Shown piece by piece: positions 22,749-31,047 of a stretch of 64,000 bases of DNA. Origin of the DNA: Nostoc sp. UHCC 0926 (GTDB lineage Bacteria > Cyanobacteriota > Cyanobacteriia > Cyanobacteriales > Nostocaceae); contig NZ_CP117768.1 in assembly GCF_028623165.1 (NCBI RefSeq), forward strand, positions 4,526,001 to 4,590,000, given 5' to 3'. The position numbers and the translations under genes are program-made. The stretch's first letter is position 1, and each line of letters starts with the position of its first letter. The notes beneath the pieces were generated by a model. That model was not told where the DNA came from. It saw nothing but the letters and a program-made list of their open reading frames with translations, and ran no database searches.

Positions 22749-23924
22749 TTAAAACATATCTGCGGGGTCGGCGGACTGTAATTTACGAGTGGCGATCGCA
22801 CCCGAAATTAAACACATAATCATAGTCAGCACTAACACTGTCAAGGCTCGTGCTAAGGTCATATATACAGGCAAATTCGTCGCATTACGAGTCAAATGGT
22901 AGAGTCCCAAGGGCACAATTGCTCCTGGGATAAAGCCCAGTACTGCCAGAATTACTGCCTCTTCAAACACCACACTTAGTAGGTAAAGATTGTTATAACC
23001 CATTGCTTTGAAGGTGGCATATTCCTTCATATGGGCATTCACATCAGTAGAAAGAACTTGATAGACGATAATTACCCCTACCAAAAATCCCATCGTTACA
23101 CCTAGACTGAAAATAAACCCGATGGCGGTGTTTTTCTGCCAATAGTCTCTCTCAAAGGCGATAAATTCATCGTGGGTAAAAACTTTGACATCCTTACCCA
23201 GGTAAGATTTCAAGGTGTTTGCCACTTGCTTTGGGTCATAGCCTGGTTGTAGCTGAATCAAACCTAAACTTACACTGCTTGCCTGTTGTCTGGGAAATAA
23301 TCGCAAAAAGTTCTGATCGCTGGTAATCAAGCTACCATCTGCGATAAAAGAAGCTCCAACCTTAAATAAGCCATTAATAGTAATTGTGCGTCGTTCTATT
23401 TCGGTTGTAACGGGTTTACCCTGTTCAATTTGGGCGATTACTTCTGTATAATCTCCTCTAGAAGCACTGTCAAACAAGACGCTATCTGGTAACTTAATCA
23501 CGTCCAAGTTGCGGTTAACTTCCGGTAAGTCAAAAAGTTGCTTGTCAGGATTGAACCCTATAACTAGTACCGCTGTTTCCTGGTGCGTTTGGGGATTTTT
23601 CCAATCGATAAAGTTGAGATACATTGCTTCGGTTGACTTCACCCCCGGCATATCCATTGCCTGATACAGTCGCCGCCGAGGAAATGTAGACATATTTGCC
23701 AGGTTACGAGCTTGGGGACTAACTAACATGATGTCTCCCTGCATACTGGCATGTAGCCTGGTGTTACTGTCAAACAGGGCATTCTGAAACCCTAACTGCA
23801 TGAACATGAGAACATCGGCAAAGGCAATACCTGACAATGCCACCAAAAAACGCCCTTTTTCATGACTCAATTGCAGCCATCCTAAAGGCGTCCGCCGTCG
23901 CAGTTGCTGGATAAATCCAATCAC
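22749..23924 (-). CDS. devC: DevC-type ABC exporter permease
   Basis: The 391-residue protein has an N-terminal membrane helix (FLVALSGIAFADVLMFMQLG), a large periplasmic domain, and three C-terminal helices (about 270-295, 325-350, 360-380) in the FtsX/MacB arrangement. Family phrases include ARNLANMSTFPRRRLYQAM and YATFKAMGYNNLYLLSVV. It forms the channel of a tripartite exporter with DevB and DevA. Its start overlaps the devB stop by four bases (ATGA), so the two should be translationally coupled. Confidence 0.92.
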   Translation of the reverse strand: MIGFIQQLRRRTPLGWLQLSHEKGRFLVALSGIAFADVLMFMQLGFQNALFDSNTRLHASMQGDIMLVSPQARNLANMSTFPRRRLYQAMDMPGVKSTEAMYLNFIDWKNPQTHQETAVLVIGFNPDKQLFDLPEVNRNLDVIKLPDSVLFDSASRGDYTEVIAQIEQGKPVTTEIERRTITINGLFKVGASFIADGSLITSDQNFLRLFPRQQASSVSLGLIQLQPGYDPKQVANTLKSYLGKDVKVFTHDEFIAFERDYWQKNTAIGFIFSLGVTMGFLVGVIIVYQVLSTDVNAHMKEYATFKAMGYNNLYLLSVVFEEAVILAVLGFIPGAIVPLGLYHLTRNATNLPVYMTLARALTVLVLTMIMCLISGAIATRKLQSADPADMF

Positions 23925-25237
23925 AGTTCAATCACCGCCTTGACTTGCAGATTAGTTAAGCTAGTAGCTTCTTGGCTGGATAGTCGATTCAGTTGCACAT
24001 GGACTTCCACTACTCTGGCATCAATATTGCTAGAAGGGTCGGCATTGATGACATTCTGCCGTTTTATCTGCATACCAACCCAATCTACCCTTCCCAATAA
24101 TTCATGAGGTAGGGAATCGCTACTGATCCGGACTCGTTGCCCCGGACGCACTTTCTTAATATCAGTTTGGTAAACTTCTGCTACCGTATACATTTGGTCG
24201 GTTTGACCTAAATCCACAATTCCTTGATTACCAACAGTTTCTCCCGATCGCGTATTAATTTCCAAAATTCGACCAGGTTTAGGAGCCAGAACGTATGCCT
24301 GCGCGAGTTCTGCTTGAATTTTATCGGCGGTGGCTTGAGCGCTGTCTATTTCTGCTTGTGCGGTTGCTACATCTGTTGGACGCACTTCAGCAGTTTGGTT
24401 CAGCGTGGCTTTTGCCTCATTAATTTGCTGTTGCAGGGTGGCTAAAGTTTTGTTCCGGTTGGCTTTTGCCTCATTAATTTGCTGTTCTAGAGTGGCGATA
24501 GTTGTTCTCTGGGTAGCTTGGCTTTCCAGCAACTGCTGAGTGGAAGTTTCTGCACTCAAGCGTCTCCTGTCAACTTCCTGATTGGAAATTGCTCCTTGTT
24601 TGTATAAAGTCTCGTAACGTTGGGCGTCAGCTTGGGCATTACCTTTCTCGGCTGTTAAGCGAGCCACTGTTGCTTTTAACTGCTGTTTTTGACCCTCTAG
24701 TTCCGCTTCTAGGCGATTAATTGTGGCTTGCTGAGTTTTGATATTTCCCTCTAGTTCAGCTTGTAGACGGCTCACAGAGGCTTGCCGCGCCCCAATTTCT
24801 CCCTGTTTTGCTCCCGCTCTTACTTGGGCAAGACGGAATTTGGCTACTTGGACTTGTTTTTGTGCTTCACGCAAACTTCCTTGTAAGCGATCGCGACTGT
24901 CCATAACCGCAATTACCTGCCCAAATCTCACCCTATCCCCTTCTTTAACCAACAGTTGTTCAACACGATTCCCTTCATTCGAGGTAGGTGCAGAAAGTTT
25001 TATTACCTCTCCTTTCGGTTCTAACCGCCCCAATGCTGTTACTGTTTTTACCACTAGCTTGGGTGATCCTGATGTTTCTTGCGGCTTCTTAGCTGTATTC
25101 TGAAACTTTTGTATCGTATAAACACTTAGCATGCCTAGCAAAAAAGATGTCAGCATCGCTAACAAAACAGGCAATCTGAAGATATTTTGGGAAAACCGCG
25201 ATTCATCTAGCTTTAAGTTTCGCTCCATAGCACCCAT
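23921..25237 (-). CDS. devB: DevB-type HlyD-family periplasmic adaptor
   Basis: The 438-residue adaptor has one N-terminal membrane helix (LPVLLAMLTSFLLGMLSVYT), a lipoyl half-motif (VKEGDRVRFGQVIAVMDSRD), a long coiled-coil hairpin (about 115-290, rich in Gln/Ala/Glu, e.g. LQQQINEAKATLNQ), the second lipoyl half and a beta-barrel. It should bridge DevC to an outer-membrane TolC. It is the first gene of devBCA. The promoter upstream carries two palindromic sites that overlap and follow the -10 region. Confidence 0.92.
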   Translation of the reverse strand: MGAMERNLKLDESRFSQNIFRLPVLLAMLTSFLLGMLSVYTIQKFQNTAKKPQETSGSPKLVVKTVTALGRLEPKGEVIKLSAPTSNEGNRVEQLLVKEGDRVRFGQVIAVMDSRDRLQGSLREAQKQVQVAKFRLAQVRAGAKQGEIGARQASVSRLQAELEGNIKTQQATINRLEAELEGQKQQLKATVARLTAEKGNAQADAQRYETLYKQGAISNQEVDRRRLSAETSTQQLLESQATQRTTIATLEQQINEAKANRNKTLATLQQQINEAKATLNQTAEVRPTDVATAQAEIDSAQATADKIQAELAQAYVLAPKPGRILEINTRSGETVGNQGIVDLGQTDQMYTVAEVYQTDIKKVRPGQRVRISSDSLPHELLGRVDWVGMQIKRQNVINADPSSNIDARVVEVHVQLNRLSSQEATSLTNLQVKAVIEL

Positions 25238-25254
25238 CTTAACTAGCGGATGAT

Positions 25255-25303
25255 AAAACTAAACCGTCTAGTTTTATGATAATAAACTAAATGGAGTAGT
25301 TTA
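25255..25303. promoter_or_regulatory. Two TetR-type operator-like dyads upstream of devB
   Basis: Site 1 (25255-25275) is AAAACTA-N7-TAGTTTT and site 2 (25283-25303) is TAAACTA-N7-TAGTTTA. Both are perfect inverted repeats with identical 7-bp spacing, 28 bp apart. Site 1 ends 18 bp before devB. A TetR-family gene lies about 300 bp away on the opposite strand. Binding by that protein is inferred. Confidence 0.75.
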
Positions 25304-25308
25304 GTCAA
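25279..25308 (-). promoter_or_regulatory. Candidate devB promoter
   Basis: On the minus strand, TTGACT (25308-25303) and TATTAT (25284-25279) are separated by 18 bp, close to the sigma70-type consensus. Site 2 of the operator pair fills the spacer, and site 1 lies just downstream of the -10. This is a classic arrangement for repression. Confidence 0.6.
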
Positions 25309-25603
25309 TATCGCGTAGCTAAAGTTGTTACTAATTTGTCCTACATACCAAATCTATATAAAGATGCATATAATTAGCCTGCAAAGGTAGGCTTGGTAAG
25401 TCTAGTCCAAAGCTTCTAGGCTATGGGCATAATATGTAGGCTCACAGAGAATTGGAAAAAGCTAATGAAAGGATGAAGCCTAAGGAAAGAAAATTTTATT
25501 TTAGAGCAATTCTCTTATTGAGATTGATTGCAAAGGCGAGAGGATTTTGAATTTTAATTTGAATTCTTTTTAAGATGGTTCCACAGCACAGGATGATTAA
25601 AAA

Positions 25604-26221
25604 ATGACCCACATAAAAATTAACGAAGTTGAGCGGGAGGGTTCAAGCGATAAAGTCGAAAAAATTTTACAAGGGGCGATGCAAGAGTTTTTGGCACATG
25701 GCTATGCTGGTGCAAGCATGGATCGGGTAGCGGTAGGAGCAGGCGTTTCTAAAGCGACAGTTTACAGCCACTTTCACGATAAAGAAGGACTTTTTAAAGC
25801 ATTAATGGAGCAACTAGCACGAAAGCGGTTTGAGTCAGTTTTTGGCACACAACCTCTTGAGGGAGAACCTCATATCGTTTTGCGGGAGTTGTTAACAAAA
25901 GCCTTGACACAGATGCTCAATGACAAGGAATTTCAGGGATTTCAGCGAGTGCTGATTGGAGAGTCTGCTCGTTTTCCGGAGTTATCTCAGGTTTTCCTCA
26001 GTTGTATCGCTAAACCTGGGAGCGAGATTATCACTCAATACCTGGCTTCTCGCCATGAACTCAATATTCCTGATCCAGAGGCAATGGTATGGATTTTGAT
26101 GGGGTCAATAGTGCATTTAGTGATTGCTCAGGAGATTATGCATGGCAAAAATATTTTACCAATGGAAAGCGATCGCTTGATTGATGCCTTGACACACTTA
26201 ATCACTAAATGCGCCGATTGA
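25604..26221 (+). CDS. TetR/AcrR family transcriptional regulator
   Basis: The 205-residue protein has an N-terminal helix-turn-helix (GYAGASMDRVAVGAGVSKAT, then VYSHFHDKEGLF, about 33-65) and a helical ligand/dimer domain. It diverges from devBCA, whose promoter carries two identical-spacing dyads, so it is the likely regulator of that exporter. The inducer is unknown. No matching dyad was seen immediately before its own start. Confidence 0.92.
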   Translation: MTHIKINEVEREGSSDKVEKILQGAMQEFLAHGYAGASMDRVAVGAGVSKATVYSHFHDKEGLFKALMEQLARKRFESVFGTQPLEGEPHIVLRELLTKALTQMLNDKEFQGFQRVLIGESARFPELSQVFLSCIAKPGSEIITQYLASRHELNIPDPEAMVWILMGSIVHLVIAQEIMHGKNILPMESDRLIDALTHLITKCAD

Positions 26222-26589
26222 ATTAGCTATCCCCCGGCGCTTATTCGGTCGGAAGGTCAAATTCACTTTGAGTAAGAGTTGACTATTTTGTCGATAAAAG
26301 CTATAATATTACCCCGGTTTTTTCGTTTCTTACCGTTGAGCCTAGAATCCCACGGCTTTACCGTGAAAACCAGCTAACGCCGTGTTTTCATAGCCGTGGG
26401 AGTGTCAATTAGAGGCAGGGGGCAGGGAAGAAAGAAGACTGCCCACAAGGGGGCGGGGCAGAACAGCGCTCAAATATCAGAAGATTCCGCCCCTAATGGT
26501 GGCGGATCGTACCGAAAATCCTTTTTCTCCCTTGCCTCTTGTTGTCAAAGGCTAGCTACAAATACATCCTTCAGCCATTGCAAGATTAA
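26222..26589. other. Intergenic region with an IS-end-like hairpin
   Basis: The 368 bp between tetR and infC hold a long hairpin (26349-26400) followed by GAGTGTCAAT, a sequence form typical of IS200/IS605 right ends in cyanobacteria, but no transposase. The rest is purine-rich low-complexity DNA with no convincing gene. Confidence 0.45.
26349..26400. repeat. 52-bp hairpin, candidate solo IS605-type end
   Basis: CCCACGGCT (26349-26357) pairs with AGCCGTGGG (26392-26400), and TGAAAAC pairs with GTTTTCA inside. The perfect outer 9-bp stem and the trailing GAGTGTCAAT suggest a leftover IS right end. Confidence 0.55.
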
Positions 26590-27081
26590 CTAGGCAGGAA
26601 TCACTTGAACAATTAGTGAGCGTTTATCCAGCGACTGGATTTTACCTACTTGACTGAGATCATTTGCAATTCTGTCTAGCAGTTCTCCAGCTTGGTCACG
26701 ATATTGATGTTCTCGGCCTCGTAAACGAATGGCAAACTTCACTGAATCGCCTTTACTCAACCACTCAACTGCTTTCTGAATGCGTAAATTGTAATCAGCC
26801 ACACCCACGTTTAGACCGAACCGAACTTCCTTTACCGTGGGTCTAGCACTCTGGCTTTGACGTTTTTTCTTTTGATATTGAAGCTTGCCATAGTTAAGAA
26901 TCTTGGCGATTGGAGCCTCTTTGCCTTGAGAGACTACAACCAAGTCAAGCTCTAAGCTCTCGGCTAACTGTAGCGCCTCATTGGTGTCGATCAGACCACG
27001 ATTGTTATTCTCATGGTCAATCAAGAAGACATGAGGTGACTTGATTTGCGAATTAATCAGTTGCTTTTGGATTGCGATAAT
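26590..27081 (-). CDS. infC: Divergent translation initiation factor IF-3 with probable AUU start
   Basis: The product has an N-terminal domain (QLINSQIKSPHVFLIDHENN), the linker KILNYGKLQYQKKKRQSQSA, and the C-terminal IF3 domain (VKEVRFGLNVGVADYNLRIQ, FAIRLRGREHQYRDQAGELL). The best start is ATT at 27081-27079, six bases after GGGAG (27092-27088). GTG 27105 and TTG 27117 lack a ribosome site. An AUU start is the hallmark of infC autoregulation in Escherichia coli. The C-terminus is diverged from housekeeping cyanobacterial IF3, so it may be a second paralog. It diverges from a DEAD-box helicase gene. Confidence 0.85.
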   Translation of the reverse strand: MIAIQKQLINSQIKSPHVFLIDHENNNRGLIDTNEALQLAESLELDLVVVSQGKEAPIAKILNYGKLQYQKKKRQSQSARPTVKEVRFGLNVGVADYNLRIQKAVEWLSKGDSVKFAIRLRGREHQYRDQAGELLDRIANDLSQVGKIQSLDKRSLIVQVIPA

Positions 27082-27313
27082 GAATTTCTCCCAATTGTTT
27101 AACACATTATTTTGCAAGTAATGCTAATTTAACACACCACTGAATTAGAGCAACTTTAAGGACACAATGGACTGTAATCTGTTAGAATGCACAGCTGCGG
27201 CACTCGCTCTCAGTCTTTGCGCTACTGCCCATCAAGCCTTTCAATGATTTTTATCCGTCTGCCTAAGACTGACGCCGCCATTGGCGACAGGCCGATGTTA
27301 TTTTTGGAGTTTT

Positions 27314-28657
27314 ATGTCTTTTTCTACTCTCGGCTTGTCCAATGAAATTATCCGTGCCGTTACTGAACGAGGGTACACCGAACCCACGCCAATTCAGATC
27401 CAGGCGATTCCTGCCGTCTTGTCGGGTAGCGATTTGCTAGCTGGGGCACAAACTGGCACTGGAAAGACCGCTAGTTTTACCCTGCCGCTTCTGCATCGGT
27501 TGTCGTCTGACAAGAGCATCAAAGGTACATCTAATGGCTACCGACCGATCCGGGCGCTGATTCTCACCCCAACTCGTGAACTCGCCGCCCAGGTGGAAGA
27601 AAGCGTGCGCGAGTACGGCAAGTACTTGCAGCTAAACTCGATGGTGATGTTCGGCGGAGTCGGTATTAATCTGCAAAAACAGCGTTTGAAGAACCGAGTG
27701 GATATTCTAGTCGCTACTCCAGGGCGACTGCTAGACCACGTACAGCAGGGCACACTGAACCTGTCGCATATTGAGGTTTTGGTGCTAGATGAAGCTGATC
27801 GGATGCTGGATATGGGCTTTATTCATGATATCCGCCGCATCCTCTCACTCCTGCCCAAACAGCGACAAAATTTGCTATTCTTCGCTACTTTCTCCGACAA
27901 AATCAAGACACTGGCCGCCGGGCTGCTCAATCATCCAACGATGATTGAGGTAGCACGCCGCAACGTTACTGCCGACACGATCGCACAGAAAGTTTACCAG
28001 GTAGACCGTGACAAGAAACGCCAATTACTTGCTCACCTGATTCGGCGAGATAATTGGTATCAAGTGCTAGTGTTCACTCGCACTAAGTATGGTGCTGACC
28101 GTTTGGTTAAGCAGTTAGCCGAAGACCGCATTCAAGCCCTGGCAATCCACGGTAACAAGAGCCAGCCGGTGCGTACCAATGCCCTAGCAAAGTTCAAGAA
28201 TGGCAGCTTACAGGTATTGGTGGCGACGGACATTGCTGCTAGGGGTCTTGATATCAGCGAACTGCCCCATGTAGTCAACTTCGATCTGCCCAATGTACCG
28301 GAGGATTATGTTCATCGCATTGGGCGGACTGGTCGCGCTGGCGCGTCAGGTGAAGCCGTATCGCTGGTGTGTGTCGATGAATACCCTCTATTGGCAGATA
28401 TTGAAAAACTGATCGAGCAGCGCTTGCCGAAGGAAGTGGTCGCTGGCTTTGGCCCCAACCCTGATACCAAGTCAGAACCAATCCCAAATGGACGCCAACA
28501 CAGACCGAAACCCCAAGGTGATAAGCGTCCGGCTCGTACTGCTAAACCGTCACCACAGACATCGGTTAAACGTAAGGTAGCGCCACCTGCCACGAATGGC
28601 GATAAGCCTGGTGCTCGTTCGTCCGCATCGCGCCGTTCTGCTAAACGCGATCGCTGA
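27314..28657 (+). CDS. DEAD-box RNA helicase (RhlE/Crh type)
   Basis: From ATG 27314 (GGAG 5 nt upstream) the protein has 447 residues. The helicase motifs are complete: Q motif PTPIQIQAIP, AQTGTGKTASF (45-55), PTRELAAQ, VLDEADRMLDMGF, and C-terminal ARGLDISELPHVVNFDLP and HRIGRTGRAG. A basic, Pro/Lys-rich tail (about 365-447) probably binds RNA. Related Anabaena helicases (CrhB/CrhC) respond to cold or nitrogen stress. The 195-bp leader between it and the divergent IF3 gene may carry regulation. A TTG start at 27281 is unlikely. Confidence 0.93.
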   Translation: MSFSTLGLSNEIIRAVTERGYTEPTPIQIQAIPAVLSGSDLLAGAQTGTGKTASFTLPLLHRLSSDKSIKGTSNGYRPIRALILTPTRELAAQVEESVREYGKYLQLNSMVMFGGVGINLQKQRLKNRVDILVATPGRLLDHVQQGTLNLSHIEVLVLDEADRMLDMGFIHDIRRILSLLPKQRQNLLFFATFSDKIKTLAAGLLNHPTMIEVARRNVTADTIAQKVYQVDRDKKRQLLAHLIRRDNWYQVLVFTRTKYGADRLVKQLAEDRIQALAIHGNKSQPVRTNALAKFKNGSLQVLVATDIAARGLDISELPHVVNFDLPNVPEDYVHRIGRTGRAGASGEAVSLVCVDEYPLLADIEKLIEQRLPKEVVAGFGPNPDTKSEPIPNGRQHRPKPQGDKRPARTAKPSPQTSVKRKVAPPATNGDKPGARSSASRRSAKRDR

Positions 28658-28965
28658 TCTTTAGTTTGCTGTCCAAAGGATCATGGAAAACCTCACTTCC
28701 ATTGCTCTCTCCTGCAAGCTTAGGAATGCGGATTACAGCATAATTCAAGTATTTGAACCACATCTGTCGTAGGGGCGTAAGGCCTTGCGCCCCTACCGCG
28801 TGGTCTATTTACCTAAAAATAGCTGTAAATAAAGTGCAAAAATAGTGACAGAGCATAGGTTCAACCAAGAATTAATCTAACTTTCAGGGTAATTAGCGAT
28901 TTCCGTTGATGGTATCTGGAAACAATCATTTGCAATATACAGCCTCCCTTGCAAAGCATTGTAAG
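28658..28965. other. Intergenic region with a GC-rich hairpin repeat
   Basis: The 308 bp between the helicase and dnaG genes, which converge, hold a near-perfect palindrome at 28769-28796 and no gene. It probably serves as the shared transcript end. Confidence 0.4.
28769..28796. repeat. GC-rich palindrome (GTAGGGGCG family)
   Basis: GTAGGGGCG (28769-28777) faces CGCCCCTAC (28788-28796); the whole 28 bp is palindromic with one mismatched pair. Similar hairpins occur at 50486-50511, 57132-57158 and 61822-61845. Confidence 0.7.
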
Positions 28966-30906
28966 CTACAACAACTCTGTGATGGAAAATAACCGTTGTC
29001 GGTCTATTTTTTGAAGCTTGATTTTTTCGGCGTAGAAAGCCTGATAATAAGATTGATAACGCTCTGGTTCAGCTTCTGGATCGGTTTGTTGCCATAGTTC
29101 CAAAAAGTGACGGTAGCGTTTTTCAAGCATTACCAGATCCATGCAAGCGATCGCAGCTTGAACCACTTGCGGAGTCCGAAGTATTTCTTTCTGGTTTTTT
29201 TCATTTACATGAAATAAATGGGAAATTAACCCCATCTCGCTGCCAAATTCTAAAAACTGGTCTTGCAGGCGGGAAATTAAATCTGGTGGAAACGAAAAAT
29301 TTTTCATCTCTCCATCACCAGATGAAATTTCTAAAATCTGTTGCCATAAAAATCGGTGGTGGGAAAGGCTAAATTGCAAATCTCGTTCTTCTAGTTCGTC
29401 ACTAATCGCTTGACGCTGTTCAGGACAATGCAAGTAAATTCGCAGTAATAAGGCTTCTGCGTGTTCTAAAAGACTGCGTTCAGTAGGGAGTGGGGAGTGG
29501 GATTTGCCACCTCCCCATGCTTTCTTCGCTGATACGGGCTTAGTATATGTAGCCGCAGGGGGAGCAATTTGAGTTAGCAGATTTTCGACTCGTAGAGGTA
29601 TAAGTCTGGTTTCTCCCAAGCTAAGTATTTCTGCACAGTAGGAAACGTAATAGTTGCGTGTATCACTGTTAGCTATATTTTTAAGTAATTTGACTAATTG
29701 CTGAGTTACTTGCTGAAAATCAGTAGCCTGTCTCAAGTCACGGTCTTGAATAATTTGCTGAATCTGCCAATGTAGCCAAAGTGGCGCATTCGCTAGCAAT
29801 TCTCCATAATCTTCTGGAGTGTGGCTATACAAGTATTCATCGGCATCTTTACCATCGGGTAGATTGAGAATTTTTAGCTGAACTTCGCCTTTGTATGCTA
29901 GTTCGGCAATTTCACCGATCGCCCGTTCGGCAGCATTCGTTCCGGCTTTATCAGCATCAAAGTTGAGGACTAATTGTTTCGATTCGGTGTAGCGTAATAC
30001 TAACCGCACTTGTTCTAAGCTTAAGGCAGTACCGAGTGAGGCGACGGCGTTATTAATACCAGCGGCGTGGAGAGCGATCGCATCAAAATATCCCTCTACC
30101 ACCACCGCTTGATCGAGTTGAGAAATCCCACCTTTGGCTTGATCGAGGGCAAATAATGTTTTACCTTTACTAAAAAGTTCGGTTTCTGGTGAATTCAGAT
30201 ATTTAGGTTGCTCATCCGTGAGGGTTCTACCACCAAAGGCAATGACGCGCCCTTGGACATCACGAATGGGAATCATCAGGCGATCGCGAAATACATCATA
30301 ATAACCGCCCCCTTCCTTGCGTGGCTTAATCAATCCCGCTTTTTCCAGTATCTGCGCGGGCAAACGTTTATCTTCCACTAGATAGCGATGGAGAGTTTCC
30401 CAACCTGCGGGAGCATAACCTAAACCAAATTGCTGTATTGTTTCTTCTTTAAGTTGACGGTTAGATTGCAAATATTGAATTGCCTTTTGCCCTTGTGATT
30501 GTCTAAGGGCGTGTTGATAAAACTGTGCGGACATTGCCAGAACTTCATACAACTGCTCACGCAAAGAAAGCTGACGCTGTAATTCTTGGCGTTGTTCTGG
30601 TTCTAGGGTTTGCACAGGTACTTGGTAACGCCGTGCTAAATCCAGCACCACGTCAGCAAAAGAACGCTTTCCCAACTCCATGACAAACTTAATGGCATTT
30701 CCCCCAGCTTGACAGCCGAAGCAATAGTACATTTGCTTGGTCTGGCTGACGGTGAAACTAGGAGATTTCTCATCATGGAAGGGGCACAAACCGACAAAAT
30801 CCTTTCCACGTTTGCGTAAAACTACGTACTCCGAGACGACATCTACAATATCAGCCCGTAGTTTAACTTCCTCAATTGTGTCTGGGTGCAAGCGGGGAAT
30901 TTGCAT
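28966..30906 (-). CDS. dnaG: DNA primase
   Basis: Synthesises RNA primers for replication with the DnaB helicase. The 646 residues show the CHC2 zinc ribbon (Cys41, His44, Cys62, Cys65 in VGLCPFHDEKSP and MYYCFGCQAG), the catalytic core (GLGYAPAGWETLH, RDRLMIPIRDVQGRVIAFGG), the TOPRIM motif (VVVEGYFDAIALHAAG and LVLNFDADKAGTNAAERAIG), and a C-terminal helicase-interaction domain. ATG 30906 gives the usual start MQIPRLHPDTIEEV. It is a single gene, convergent with the helicase gene. Confidence 0.97.
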   Translation of the reverse strand: MQIPRLHPDTIEEVKLRADIVDVVSEYVVLRKRGKDFVGLCPFHDEKSPSFTVSQTKQMYYCFGCQAGGNAIKFVMELGKRSFADVVLDLARRYQVPVQTLEPEQRQELQRQLSLREQLYEVLAMSAQFYQHALRQSQGQKAIQYLQSNRQLKEETIQQFGLGYAPAGWETLHRYLVEDKRLPAQILEKAGLIKPRKEGGGYYDVFRDRLMIPIRDVQGRVIAFGGRTLTDEQPKYLNSPETELFSKGKTLFALDQAKGGISQLDQAVVVEGYFDAIALHAAGINNAVASLGTALSLEQVRLVLRYTESKQLVLNFDADKAGTNAAERAIGEIAELAYKGEVQLKILNLPDGKDADEYLYSHTPEDYGELLANAPLWLHWQIQQIIQDRDLRQATDFQQVTQQLVKLLKNIANSDTRNYYVSYCAEILSLGETRLIPLRVENLLTQIAPPAATYTKPVSAKKAWGGGKSHSPLPTERSLLEHAEALLLRIYLHCPEQRQAISDELEERDLQFSLSHHRFLWQQILEISSGDGEMKNFSFPPDLISRLQDQFLEFGSEMGLISHLFHVNEKNQKEILRTPQVVQAAIACMDLVMLEKRYRHFLELWQQTDPEAEPERYQSYYQAFYAEKIKLQKIDRQRLFSITELL

Positions 30907-31047
30907 TCTAGTCTATTTATGAAGTCATAGGTTGGTAGTTAACACTGCGGTACATTTCCCAACTGATAGCTATTATATTCTTGTTGCTAGACCAAAAATA
31001 ATGTATAGAATTGTTTACACTTAATTGGATCAGAGGAAATACTGAAA

